From: Opitutales bacterium
GTDB taxonomy: Bacteria; Verrucomicrobiota; Verrucomicrobiia; Opitutales; Oceanipulchritudinaceae
Assembly (NCBI GenBank): GCA_020831525.1
Contig: JAFIGH010000006.1
Span: 1 to 64,000, forward strand
Length of the DNA stretch: 64,000 bases
Direction: 5' to 3'
The translations under genes were made by a program, and so were the position numbers. Positions 20,125-28,596 of the stretch are shown here, one piece after another. The notes beneath the pieces were generated by a model that ran no database searches, had not been told where the DNA came from, and saw only the letters and a list, made by a program, of their open reading frames with translations. The stretch's first letter is position 1. Each line of letters begins with the position of its first letter.

Positions 20125-20829
20125 ATGGAGAACGCGCTCATCACACTGGCGGTCGGGCTGAGTCCCGCTGAGACGGTCTCGCACCGTATTTTCGCATGCT
20201 ATGCGGAGCGGTACGGCATGGCGTTCGAAGTCTTTGACAAAGAGGTGTTCAAGCTGCGGCCCAATTGGTTCCGTAAGCGTCGTGTGGGCTACCACCTCGA
20301 AAAATTCCAGCTCCATGGCGCTTTCGAGCGCTACCGGCGTATCCTTTTCCTCGATTCGGACATTCTCCTCGCGCCCGACTGCCCGAACCTCTTCGACCTC
20401 GTGCCGGAGGACCGCTTCGGATGCGTCTACGACGACACTGGGACGGACGCATGGAAGCGCAAGGAAGAGCTGATCCGCCTCGGTGCCCGCCTTGGTCGCC
20501 TCCCGTCCGGGAATCCACGCTATTTCAACTCTGGGGTGATGGTGCTGGGCCCGCGCCACCGGGAGATTTTTGCCATGCGGCGCGCGGAGGTGTTCAGCGG
20601 TCGCTGGCCGGAGCAGACCCTGCTCAACCACCGCGTCCTCACCGGGGGCTACGCGGTGCATGAATTGCCGCCCGAGTATAATTTCATGCCCCTCTCTCCG
20701 GATTGGGAGGATGGCGAGAGGCGCCGTGAAGCGAAGATTGTGCATTACGCCGGACGGAGCACGCGCCATACGATGGCGCGGGATTTTGCGGTGTTTGCCA
20801 AGGAGTGGGGAGTGGAGGCCGAGGATTGA
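20125..20829 (+). CDS. Glycosyltransferase, GT8/glycogenin-like
   Basis: 234 residues. A GT-A fold nucleotide-sugar transferase: the metal-binding D-x-D motif is ILFLDSDILL near residue 78, preceded by LEKFQLHGAFERYRRI and followed by RYFNSGVMVLG and LPPEYNFMPLS, the order found in GT8 and related glycogenin-type enzymes. The final HYAGRSTRH resembles the HxxG block near the C-terminus of these enzymes. No membrane segment. It is followed after one base by a second glycosyltransferase, so both probably act on one glycan or surface polymer. Sugar and acceptor unknown. Confidence 0.75.
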   Translation: MENALITLAVGLSPAETVSHRIFACYAERYGMAFEVFDKEVFKLRPNWFRKRRVGYHLEKFQLHGAFERYRRILFLDSDILLAPDCPNLFDLVPEDRFGCVYDDTGTDAWKRKEELIRLGARLGRLPSGNPRYFNSGVMVLGPRHREIFAMRRAEVFSGRWPEQTLLNHRVLTGGYAVHELPPEYNFMPLSPDWEDGERRREAKIVHYAGRSTRHTMARDFAVFAKEWGVEAED

Positions 20830-20830
20830 G

Positions 20831-22006
20831 ATGGGCGGTTCTGTCCACATCCTCAAGCGTTGGCCCTGCGGCGGTGGGATGGAGGCCATCGCGCGCTGGC
20901 ATCTCGACCGCGGCGAGCCGATCTTCGCGTTTGCCGGAAAGAGTGAGTTGCTTGTCGGTGACAAAATGGACGGCGGCGACCCTGCGGTGCATCACGGTGG
21001 TGCCGTGCCGGACCGCAGGGTCGCTGCCGTCGCGCGCGAGGCGTGCGAAGTCTGGAGCAGGGCGCGTTGGACCGGCGGCATCTTCTACAATGGTTACGGT
21101 CTCGGTTGGGGGACGGAGCCGACCCCGGAGGCGCGGCGCATCCTTTATCTTCATTCAGACTATCCCGGCTTCAACCGTTGGTTGCGGGCGCTGGCACCGT
21201 ATGTGGATGGGGTTTTGTGCTACAACGCCGCCCTGCGCGACAAGACGTTGAGCACGGTGGGTGGGGGGTGTGCGGAGCGGGTCTTTTCCCTGCCTTTGCC
21301 TGTAGAGATCGACGAGGCTCCGGCGCTTGAACCCCCTCCCTCCCGCATGCCCGTCGTCATCGGTTACTCCGGACGGGTGCAGATCGCGCAAAAGCGGCTC
21401 GACCGTCTCGGGGCGTTCTTCGCCGCGCTTGGGGACGCCGGGATCGACTACCGGTTCGAGATCCTTGGGGAAGGCGACGCGCTGCCGGAGTTGCGCCGCC
21501 GCTTCGCCGGTGATCGGCGCGTTTTATTTCATGGGCACTGTTTCGGGGCCGCCTACCGTGCCGTTCTCCGCCGCTGGAAGTACCTTTTCTTCTGCAGTGA
21601 TTACGAGGGCTTGCCGGTTTCGCTCCTTGAGGGGGTCGCGGCGGGTGCCGTGCCGGTTTATCCGGACTTTCACGCCGGCAAGGACTGGCCCGCGCGGCTC
21701 GACCCCGGCTTATTGTACCCCATGGGTGACATGAAGGCCGCCGCGGAGATCATACGCCGGGCGGAAACGGCGTGGGGGCCCGCGTCGTGGTCGCTCTTCC
21801 GCAGGCGTGCGCGTGCGCTCCTCGCGGAACATACGCGGGAAAACTATTTTGCTGCGTTTGATGCCGCCGTCGAAGCCGTCGCCTTCCTGCCGCCGCGCCG
21901 CCGCCAGCGGCCCTCGCCGTGGCTGCGGTTCACCCCTCTTTGGCTGGCCCATCGTCTCGAAGCCCGCCGCCGTGGAACCCACCGTGCGAAGGGGCCTCGA
22001 TCTTGA
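20831..22006 (+). CDS. Glycosyltransferase, GT4-like (GT-B fold)
   Basis: 391 residues from the ATG at 20831, one base after the previous stop. The N-terminal domain begins VHILKRWPCGGGMEAIARWH, with the glycine-rich acceptor-side loop typical of GT-B enzymes. The C-terminal nucleotide-sugar domain has VIGYSGRVQIAQKRLDRL, FEILGEGDALPELRRRF and the E-x7-E region FCSDYEGLPVSLLEGVAAGA that defines GT4 retaining transferases. The last 40 residues are rich in Arg and Pro (PPRRRQRPSPWLRF), perhaps for membrane contact. The long upstream extension in this frame is a shadow of the first glycosyltransferase. Confidence 0.8.
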   Translation: MGGSVHILKRWPCGGGMEAIARWHLDRGEPIFAFAGKSELLVGDKMDGGDPAVHHGGAVPDRRVAAVAREACEVWSRARWTGGIFYNGYGLGWGTEPTPEARRILYLHSDYPGFNRWLRALAPYVDGVLCYNAALRDKTLSTVGGGCAERVFSLPLPVEIDEAPALEPPPSRMPVVIGYSGRVQIAQKRLDRLGAFFAALGDAGIDYRFEILGEGDALPELRRRFAGDRRVLFHGHCFGAAYRAVLRRWKYLFFCSDYEGLPVSLLEGVAAGAVPVYPDFHAGKDWPARLDPGLLYPMGDMKAAAEIIRRAETAWGPASWSLFRRRARALLAEHTRENYFAAFDAAVEAVAFLPPRRRQRPSPWLRFTPLWLAHRLEARRRGTHRAKGPRS

Positions 22007-22203
22007 TTGCCGGTGGCCTCTGGCGCGATGCGTTCACTTGCATCTTGCTTCCGCGTGTATGAGCCGTTGAACGAAACCCGACTTGCGCACTATTGCTCTG
22101 TCGACCGCGAAATCACCGATATTGAATCACTGCCGGACAGTTGGAAAGGCTTCTCCGACGAGGACTGGGTGCGCTGGCCGCGGAAGCCGCCCGCTTTTGT
22201 CGG

Positions 22204-22908
22204 TTACCCGTCCATTTGTTCCAGCGCTGCGCGTGCGGCTGCTTCCTCGGCTTCTTTTTTGGAAGCACCGCGGCCGGTGCCGCAAACCTCGCCGTTCACA
22301 CGCACGCATACGGTGAAGGCCTTGCGGTGGTCGGGGCCGGACTCCTCCGTGACCTCGTAGTGGATTGCGTCGTTGCCGAGTGCCGGTTGGAGGCGTTCCT
22401 GCAGGCGGCCCTTCGGGTTGTGCTCCTCCGCGACCTCCGACAAGTGCCGTTCGATATCTCCGTACCAGAGCGGCACGCACACGCGCGCGGCCGTGTGACC
22501 GCCGTCGAGGTAGATCGCGCCGATGACCGCTTCGAGGGCGTCTTCGAGGATGGATTGCCGCCCGCGCCCGTTGTTCGCCGCCTCCGCGTCGCTGAGCCGC
22601 AGGTGGTCCGGAAGGCCGAGGGAGCGCGCCACTTCGGCGAGACGGTCGCCCCGCGCAAGGGCGGCGCGGTGGCGGGTGAGGGTGCCTTCGCGTTCCTGTG
22701 GAAAAGTCTCCCACAGGTGTTCCGCCAGAACGAGCCCGAGGACGGCGTCGCCAAGGAATTCGAGGCGTTGGTTGTGCCCGTCGGCGTCCGGGCACTGCTG
22801 CAGGTAGGAGGGGTGGGTGAGCGCGCGCACAAGCAGCGCCGGGTTGTTGAAGCGGTAGCCAAGGCACTCCTGCAGCGCGTCCAACCCGTCCGGCGTGTCG
22901 CTCATCAT
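22204..22908 (-). CDS. rnc: Ribonuclease III
   Basis: 234 residues, standard length. The RNase III signature [15 protein letters not shown] and the second acidic block [19 protein letters not shown] supply the metal-binding Glu/Asp residues. The C-terminal 70 residues are a double-stranded RNA-binding domain ([14 protein letters not shown]...[18 protein letters not shown] in parts). Its ATG overlaps the stop of parA (ATGA), so the two are translated together. It processes rRNA precursors and structured mRNAs; the big hairpin in the pnp leader at 35.4 kb is a possible substrate. The stretch 22007-22203 after the glycosyltransferase holds nothing recognisable. Confidence 0.96.
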   Translation of the reverse strand: MMSDTPDGLDALQECLGYRFNNPALLVRALTHPSYLQQCPDADGHNQRLEFLGDAVLGLVLAEHLWETFPQEREGTLTRHRAALARGDRLAEVARSLGLPDHLRLSDAEAANNGRGRQSILEDALEAVIGAIYLDGGHTAARVCVPLWYGDIERHLSEVAEEHNPKGRLQERLQPALGNDAIHYEVTEESGPDHRKAFTVCVRVNGEVCGTGRGASKKEAEEAAARAALEQMDG

Positions 22909-23693
22909 TTCATCCGCTTGAGGTCGAATCGCTTACGGCACTCCTTGGCGAGGTCCCGGTAGGCGGTCGCGCCGGGGCTCATTGCGTCGTATTCGAAAAT
23001 CGTCTGCCCGAAACTCGGGGCCTCCCCGAGCCGGATTGTGCGCGGCACGAGGCTCTTGAAGATTTTGTCCGGAAAATGCTTGCGCACCTCGTCGACGACT
23101 TGGCGGCTGAGGTTGGTGCGTATGTCGAACATCGTCATGAGAATCCCGCCCAGCTCGAGGTCGGGATTCGCGCCCGCCTCCCGCAACTGCCGCACGACGT
23201 CCATGATCTGGCCCAGCCCTTCGAGGGCGAGGTACTCGCATTGCAGGGCAATGATCAGGTAGTCGGCGGCGGCAAGTGCGTTCATCGACAGCATCCCGAG
23301 CGAGGGCGGGCAGTCCACGATGATCGCGCCGAAGTCGTTGCCCTCCCGCAGGGGATCGATCACGCCCCGCAACTGTGCGAGGTAGTCTTTGCGGCGGCTC
23401 AGCTCCGTCTCGAGGGCGGCGAGATCGACCTCCGCGGGAATGAGTGAGAGAAAGGGGCGTCCGCTGTCCAGAATGAGGTCACCCGCGTCGCCTTCGCCCG
23501 AGAGCGGGCCGTAGAGGCTCGTCCCCTCGGCCTTTTCAAAGCCCAGCCCGCTCGTCGCGTTGGCCTGCGGGTCGAGGTCGATGAGCAGCGTCGGGATCTT
23601 CAGGTCGGCGAGGGCGGCGGCGAGGTTGATGGCCGTGGTCGTCTTGCCGACCCCGCCCTTCTGGTTGGCAATGGTGAGAACCTTGGCGGACAT
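22905..23693 (-). CDS. parA: ParA/Soj-family chromosome-partitioning ATPase
   Basis: 262 residues. Deviant Walker [18 protein letters not shown] with both lysines is at the N-terminus, followed by [16 protein letters not shown], the Walker A' region [20 protein letters not shown], and a ParA-type C-terminus ([20 protein letters not shown]). It should bind DNA non-specifically as an ATP dimer and position the origin or other cargo. No parB and no parS-like 16-mer is visible nearby, so its partner lies elsewhere or it serves another cargo. It is translationally coupled to rnc, an unusual neighbour. Confidence 0.92.
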   Translation of the reverse strand: MSAKVLTIANQKGGVGKTTTAINLAAALADLKIPTLLIDLDPQANATSGLGFEKAEGTSLYGPLSGEGDAGDLILDSGRPFLSLIPAEVDLAALETELSRRKDYLAQLRGVIDPLREGNDFGAIIVDCPPSLGMLSMNALAAADYLIIALQCEYLALEGLGQIMDVVRQLREAGANPDLELGGILMTMFDIRTNLSRQVVDEVRKHFPDKIFKSLVPRTIRLGEAPSFGQTIFEYDAMSPGATAYRDLAKECRKRFDLKRMK

Positions 23694-23816
23694 GCCCGCG
23701 AATCCTTCCCGCCCCCGCCCCCGGAGTCTAGCCCGAAGTTGGGGCAGGTCGGCGTCCGGTTCGCCGCGCGGGGACAGCCGCTCACGGTTGTTCCCGGCCG
23801 CGGCCCCGCAGCCGTC

Positions 23817-24308
23817 CTACGGGCAATCACCGTCCGCCGCCGCGCCGAGGACCGTGTAGCGCGCCGTGAAATGCAACACGCGGGAGCCGGTGTCTACCGA
23901 GAAGAGCGCCTCACCGTGCCTATTTGAGCCGGGGTCCGGCGTGAGACGGCATTCGATGAGGCGTTGTTCTTCCGGATGTTGTTCGCTCCACCCCTCGCCC
24001 CGGAGCTTACCGCCGGAAGCCGCGTAAGACGCGAACGATCTTTCCAAAGCCATGGACAACACGCCGTTTTCGCTTCTCGACGACCGCAGCGGAACGTCAA
24101 TGGAATAGGTGCCCTCGACCGCATCTTCGACCAAGTACAGCTCCCCCACAGTTAGGTTCACGCGCATGAAGAGCACGCGGGTCGAGGCGGGATCCAAGCG
24201 CAAGACAGCGGCGGGTGAATCGCCGTCATCGGCATGACCGGGAAGCGAGGCACAGGCACACAGCGAAACTAGACCGGCGACGCGCCGAAGGCCCCGCCAA
24301 CACGTCAT
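23817..24308 (-). CDS. Secreted protein of unknown function
   Basis: 163 residues from the ATG at 24308, which has GGAG upstream; the longer frame from 24503 adds an Arg-rich, unlikely leader. An N-terminal signal peptide (GLRRVAGLVSLCACASLPGHA, cut probably after GHA) precedes a mostly beta domain with VLRLDPASTRVLFMRVNLTV, EGTYSIDVPLRSSRSENG and a final VLHFTARYTVLG. I do not recognise the family. The fold pattern suggests a small periplasmic beta-sandwich. It is followed by parA-rnc on the same strand, 123 bases away, and likely is its own unit. Confidence 0.55.
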   Translation of the reverse strand: MTCWRGLRRVAGLVSLCACASLPGHADDGDSPAAVLRLDPASTRVLFMRVNLTVGELYLVEDAVEGTYSIDVPLRSSRSENGVLSMALERSFASYAASGGKLRGEGWSEQHPEEQRLIECRLTPDPGSNRHGEALFSVDTGSRVLHFTARYTVLGAAADGDCP

Positions 24309-24896
24309 GTTGCCGCGCTCCGCCGCTCCGCTGGAAACTGGTCGATTCACCACACCCGCAGACTCCCGCCGTTTCCCGCGGGAGGCAAGCCGGTCCGGCG
24401 GATGGGCGCGGCCCGCCGACCGCACACGCGACCGACGGCGGGACATTTCCGCAGGCAGCGTCGCTGCCGGATCTCCGGTCGGGACGTCTGTCTCGCTCTG
24501 CACATGAAATAGTGATGATATGCGTATCCTCGAGAAATACGCTTAAATTCCTCCATGGCTACAATTATCGAAAACAATTATTTTCTTTTAGCTCTGAGAT
24601 TCAATCAATTCGGCGGCGGCGAGGCACGAGCCGACAAATGGAGTGGTAAATAGTGTAGTAATCCGAAAATAATAATAATCTATTCATTCAGCGGGCTGTC
24701 TGGCAATGGCAGTAATTTAATATAACTCTGAGCATTAAGCGCGGGCGCGGTTGCCTTGCCGCTTCCATCCTATCCAACCGTCCGGTCTCCCGCCGCCTTG
24801 GGTTGACTTGGCGGTCGCGCGGGGTTCTGTTGGGCGGTTTCGGAGCGTCCTTTCGCGGGCCGCCTCCCCCCTGTAGATGAACAGACAAACTTTGGA
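24309..24896. other. Intergenic region, AT-rich in its right half
   Basis: No gene is recognised in these 588 bases, which separate a leftward gene from the rightward ketosynthase operon. About 24520-24740 is markedly AT-rich, with runs such as AATAATAATAATC and TAATTTAATATAACTC, and should contain promoters for one or both directions. Short frames here give no recognisable protein. Confidence 0.4.
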
Positions 24897-26150
24897 ATGA
24901 GCAAGGACACCGACGCACAACGGATTGTGATCACCGGCTGCGGGCTGACGTCGCCACTCGGCGACGACCTCGCGTCGATGCGCGCGGCGTTGCTGCGGGG
25001 CGAGGCGCGCATTGAGAACATCGAAATGCGGCACATGGGCACGGTGCATGCGGGGGTCTGCCACTTTGACGCGCGCCGCTGGCAGGGGCGGCGCGAACTG
25101 CGCAACGGCACGCGGGCGGGCAGCGTGGCGATTTACTGCGCGCGCGAGGCCGTGGCCGACAGCGGGATCGACTGGGACGCCGTGGAGAAGCCGCGTGTGG
25201 GTGTCTACCTCGGCATCACCGAGCACGGCAACGTGGAGACGGAGAACGAGATCCACAATATTTCGCAGTTCAACAACGACACGCGCTACTGGACGCACCA
25301 CCACAACCCGCGCACGGTGGCGAACAACCCGGCGGGCGAGGTGACGCTCAATATGGGCATCACGGGCCCGCACTACACCATCGGCGCGGCCTGCGCGGCG
25401 GGCAACGCGGGTCTCATTCAAGCGCTCTGGATGCTGCGTCTCGGCGAGGTGGACCTCGCGCTGGCGGGCGGCGTGAGCGAGTCCATCCACACCTTCGGGA
25501 TCTTCGCCGGCTTCAAGAGCCAGGGCGCGCTGGCGGTGCACAAGGACCCGAACAAGGCGAGCCGCCCGTTCGACAAGGGGCGCAACGGCATCGTCGTGAG
25601 CGAGGGCGGCGCGATCTACACCATGGAGCGGCTCACCGACGCGCGGGCGCGCGGTGCGAAGATTTACGGCGAGATCGTGGGCTACCACATCAATTCGGAT
25701 GCAGTCGACGCCGTCCTCCCCAACGCGGAGCGGCAGACCGAGTGCATGGGCGCGGCCCTCGCCAAGGCCGGGCTCACGCCCGCCGACGTAGATATCGTCA
25801 ACACCCACGCCACGTCCACGCCCCAGGGCGACATCCAGGAGTGCAAGGCGGTGCGCGCGGTGTTTCCGGCGGAGGCCTGCCCGCGCACCCGCGTGAACAA
25901 CACCAAGAGCTACATCGGCCATGCCATGGGCGCGGCCGGGGCGCTTGAACTGGCGGGCAACCTGCCTTCTTTCGACGACGGGCTCGTCCATCCCACGATC
26001 AACGTCGACGACCTCGACCCCGATTGCGACACCGGCAACCTTGTCCTCAACGAGGCCGCCGACGCGGGTGAAGTGCGCATCATCCTCAATAATTCCTTCG
26101 GCATGCTGGGGATCAATTCCAGCCTCGTCGTGAAAAAGTTTGCAGACTGA
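24897..26150 (+). CDS. Beta-ketoacyl-ACP synthase (FabF-like, stand-alone pathway)
   Basis: 417 residues, KAS I/II fold. The Cys-His-His triad is intact: Cys166 in TIGAACAAGNAG, His304 in NTHATSTPQGD, His342 in NNTKSYIGHAMGAAG with Lys337. It condenses an acyl chain with malonyl-ACP. The region after the N-terminus is unusual for housekeeping FabF: EHGNVETENEIHNISQFNND and YWTHHHNPRTVANNPAGEV replace the usual dimer-interface segment. Followed after 28 bases by an ACP and then by a CrtI-like oxidoreductase, so it probably belongs to a dedicated lipid or polyketide-like pathway, not to general fatty acid synthesis. Confidence 0.88.
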   Translation: MSKDTDAQRIVITGCGLTSPLGDDLASMRAALLRGEARIENIEMRHMGTVHAGVCHFDARRWQGRRELRNGTRAGSVAIYCAREAVADSGIDWDAVEKPRVGVYLGITEHGNVETENEIHNISQFNNDTRYWTHHHNPRTVANNPAGEVTLNMGITGPHYTIGAACAAGNAGLIQALWMLRLGEVDLALAGGVSESIHTFGIFAGFKSQGALAVHKDPNKASRPFDKGRNGIVVSEGGAIYTMERLTDARARGAKIYGEIVGYHINSDAVDAVLPNAERQTECMGAALAKAGLTPADVDIVNTHATSTPQGDIQECKAVRAVFPAEACPRTRVNNTKSYIGHAMGAAGALELAGNLPSFDDGLVHPTINVDDLDPDCDTGNLVLNEAADAGEVRIILNNSFGMLGINSSLVVKKFAD

Positions 26151-26178
26151 CCCTGATTTCCTAAACCGCAGCAGGAAT

Positions 26179-26442
26179 ATGACTAAAGAAGAGTGCAAAC
26201 AGGTGGTTCTCGAGATCATCGAGGAAATCGCCCCCGACGAAGACCTCGAGGGCCTGAGCCACGATGTCCGCCTGCGCGACCAGCTCGACCTCGACTCGAT
26301 GGACTTCCTCGACATCGTCATGGAACTGCGCAAAAAGCATGGCATCGAGGTGCCCGAGGAGGATTATCCGAAGCTCGCGTCGCTCGACAGCTGCGCGGAA
26401 TACCTCACGCCCAAGTTCAACGCCGTCAAAGCGGGGGCGTAA
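26179..26442 (+). CDS. Acyl carrier protein
   Basis: 87 residues from the ATG at 26179, preceded by CAGGAAT. Highly acidic four-helix protein; the phosphopantetheine attachment serine is Ser40 in QLDLDSMDFLDIVMEL (DSM motif). Helix I reads EECKQVVLEIIEEIAPDEDL. The motif variant DSMD and the HGIEVPEEDYPKLASL segment set it apart from housekeeping AcpP, whose motif is usually DSLD. It sits between the ketosynthase and the FAD oxidoreductase and most likely carries the intermediates that both use. Confidence 0.92.
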   Translation: MTKEECKQVVLEIIEEIAPDEDLEGLSHDVRLRDQLDLDSMDFLDIVMELRKKHGIEVPEEDYPKLASLDSCAEYLTPKFNAVKAGA

Positions 26443-26474
26443 CGGGGCCGGACCCATTTCCGGCGGGGTTTCAC

Positions 26475-27899
26475 ATGGGCGCTCGCTCGTTGAAGCCCCA
26501 CTACGACGCGGTCATCATCGGTTGCGGCATGGCCGGTCTCGCGGCCGGCATCCGCATGGCTATGTACGACCGGTCGGTCCTCATCGTCGAGAGCCACAAC
26601 GCGCCCGGCGGGCTCAACAGTTTCTATGCCCTTGAGGGGCGCAAATTCGATGTCGGCCTCCACGCCGTCACCAACTACGTCCCGCCCGGGGCGAAGGGCA
26701 CGCCGCTCGTCAAGCTGTTGCGCCAGCTGCGCCTCCGCCGCGAGGACCTTGACCTTTGCCCCCAGCGCGGCAGCCGGATCGCCTTTCCCGGGATCGATCT
26801 CGCCTTCGACAACGGCTTCGCGCGCCTCGGCGAATCCGTCGCGGAGGCCTTTCCCGCGGAGATCGACGGATTCCGCGCCCTGCGCGCCCATGTGGCGGCG
26901 TTCGACCCCTTCGACGACACCGCGCCGGTCGTCTCCGCACGCGAGGTCATGGGCCGCTACCTCCGCTCGCCCGTCCTCACCGACATGCTCCTCTGCCCGA
27001 TCCTCTACTACGGCAGCGCACGGGAAAACGACATCGACTTCGACCAGTTTGTCATCCTCTGGCGTTCGCTCTTCGAAGAGGGCTTTGCGCGTCCCCACGA
27101 GGGGGTGCGTGTCGTCATTCGCGCGCTCCTCAAGCGCTTCCGCGAGGCCGGCGGCGAACGGAAGATGAAATGCGGCGTGCGCCGCCTCCATACCGACGGC
27201 GCGCGCGTCACCGCTGTCGAGCTGGAGGACGGATTGACGGTCACGGCCGATGCCGTCCTTTCCACCGCGGGCGCGCGCGAGACTGAGGCCCTCTGGTCTG
27301 CGACCGACCAACCCGCCGCGCCCGAGCCGGGACGCCGCCTCAGCTTTGTCGAGACAATCACCGTCCTCGACGCGCAGCCGGCGGATCTCGGGGCGGAAGA
27401 GACGATCATTTTCTTCAACGACAGCGAGCGCTTCCACTACGAGCGCCCGGCGGCCGCCGTCGATCCGCGCAGCGGCGTCATCTGCTTCCCCAACAACTAC
27501 GACTACGGGGAACGGCGGCTCGACGAAGGCTTCTTCCGCGTCACCGCCCTTGCCGACTACGACCGCTGGGCAGCCCTCAGCCCGGAGGCCTACCGCGCCG
27601 AAAAGGATGCATGGTACCCGCGCCTCCAGGAGTCCGCCCTGCGCTTCGTCCCCGGCCTCGACATGGACACCGTGCGCGCGCACACGCGTTACATCGACAT
27701 GTTCACTCCGTGCACCGTCAAGCGCTTTACCCGCCACATCGAGGGCGCCGTCTACGGCGCCCCGCGCAAACACCGCGACGGTACCACCCGCTTCGACAAC
27801 CTCTTCCTCGCTGGCACCGACCAAGGCTTCCTCGGCATCACCGGCGCCATGCTCAGCGGCATCAGCATGGCCAACCGCCATGTCCTCAGCCGGCGGTGA
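26475..27899 (+). CDS. Phytoene-desaturase-like NAD(P)/FAD-dependent oxidoreductase
   Basis: 474 residues from the ATG at 26475. The dinucleotide-binding motif DAVIIGCGMAGLAAGIRMAM leads into VLIVESHNAPGG, the start typical of CrtI/carotenoid isomerase/amine-oxidase-type flavoproteins. A substrate domain follows, and near the C-terminus NLFLAGTDQGFLGITGAM closes the FAD site. Desaturation, isomerisation or saturation of an acyl or isoprenoid chain is possible; no other carotenoid gene is present. Its position 32 bases after the ACP suggests that it acts on ACP-bound chains made by the ketosynthase. The frame upstream of 26475 overlaps the ACP gene and is a shadow. Confidence 0.8.
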   Translation: MGARSLKPHYDAVIIGCGMAGLAAGIRMAMYDRSVLIVESHNAPGGLNSFYALEGRKFDVGLHAVTNYVPPGAKGTPLVKLLRQLRLRREDLDLCPQRGSRIAFPGIDLAFDNGFARLGESVAEAFPAEIDGFRALRAHVAAFDPFDDTAPVVSAREVMGRYLRSPVLTDMLLCPILYYGSARENDIDFDQFVILWRSLFEEGFARPHEGVRVVIRALLKRFREAGGERKMKCGVRRLHTDGARVTAVELEDGLTVTADAVLSTAGARETEALWSATDQPAAPEPGRRLSFVETITVLDAQPADLGAEETIIFFNDSERFHYERPAAAVDPRSGVICFPNNYDYGERRLDEGFFRVTALADYDRWAALSPEAYRAEKDAWYPRLQESALRFVPGLDMDTVRAHTRYIDMFTPCTVKRFTRHIEGAVYGAPRKHRDGTTRFDNLFLAGTDQGFLGITGAMLSGISMANRHVLSRR

Positions 27900-27922
27900 G
27901 TGGGGCGGGACGGGTTCCGGGC

Positions 27923-28045
27923 CTACACAAGTGCGATGCGCAAGGGTTGGGGCGTGTCTTGCTCCTCGAAAGACTGATTGTAAGCGGCTACCAGATCGCG
28001 GACCGAACTGGAAAGAGAAACGCTTCGCAGAGAGCACCTTAGTGG
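27923..28045 (-). pseudogene. C-terminal fossil of a second DUF4928 restriction nuclease
   Basis: Reading the minus strand to the TAG at 27923-27925 gives SVSLSSSVRDLVAAYNQSFE then EQDTPQPLRIALV. This lines up residue for residue with the end of the complete nuclease gene at 28597-29547 (CRTSSIRDLVDTYNRIIEST then ETDHSLRIELG): RDLV..YN, a charged stretch, and LRI.L before the stop. Upstream the similarity ends and no start is present. The identity is well below that expected for a recent duplication, so it is a remnant of a diverged homologue, now separated from the intact gene by the repeat block. Confidence 0.7.
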
Positions 28046-28223
28046 AAAATGCCGTCCAGACAGTCAGTCATTGCGCGAGGAGCTTCCGCACAAACAGTGT
28101 TCGGGAAGCGCCCCTACATTCGGGAGACCGTCTCATCCGGGCACCATTCACGCGCGAGCGCGGTACAGCCGTGCGCCGGTTTGGTATCCGTAGGGGCGCG
28201 GCGGAAACCGGCCGGGATCAATC

Positions 28224-28308
28224 CGCGCCAACGGCGCGTGCGGTGACAGCCCATGGTGCCAACCATGGGTTACCGGGATCCTCCCGCGGTTGCGCCCTGA
28301 AGGGGCGC
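28224..28308 (-). repeat. Palindromic intergenic repeat element (copy 2, inverted)
   Basis: On the plus strand it reads hairpin CGCGCCAACGGCGCG (28224-28238), GGTGACAG (28242-28249), CCCATGGT (28250-28257) with ACCATGGG (28262-28269), then GCGCCCTGAAGGGGCGC (28292-28308). This is the reverse order of the element at 8446 and of copy 3, hence the opposite orientation. Confidence 0.8.
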
Positions 28309-28430
28309 CGGGGATCTGAAAACCGCCGCCTCCCGACCGGTCGTGCAACATGAACATCCCATCTTGCCTCTTCCTATCCCGACCCCGGAGTCCGTACCAG
28401 ATGCGGGGCCGCGGAGTCGCCGCGCTTCCC

Positions 28431-28512
28431 GCGCCCCTTCAGGGCGCGGAAATACGGGACCGGAACCCCATGGTTGGCACCATGGGCTGTCACCTGTCGC
28501 CCCTTCGGGGCG
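28431..28512 (+). repeat. Palindromic intergenic repeat element (copy 3)
   Basis: Hairpin GCGCCCCTTCAGGGCGC (28431-28447), CCCATGGT (28467-28474) and ACCATGGG (28479-28486), CTGTCACC (28487-28494), then hairpin CGCCCCTTCGGGGCG (28498-28512). It faces copy 2 across about 120 bases. The 13-mer TTGCGCGAGGAGC at 28071-28083 and again at 28551-28563 flanks the pair. Other bases of 27900-28596 show no gene apart from the nuclease fossil. Confidence 0.8.
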
Positions 28513-28596
28513 GAGCCGGCCGGCCGCAATGGCGTGCGAATAAGCCGTCTTTGCGCGAGGAGCGCGTCGGCCAAACAACAGCTGTTTTCCCCGTGG

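Noticed and set aside
24481-24740. A third toxin fossil in the AT-rich patch before the ketosynthase
   Set aside because: All six frames were inspected by eye in this patch; none shows the ParE order seen at 19.8 and 36.5 kb.
28224-28512. CRISPR array
   Set aside because: Only two unequal inverted copies, no regular spacers, no cas gene in the window.
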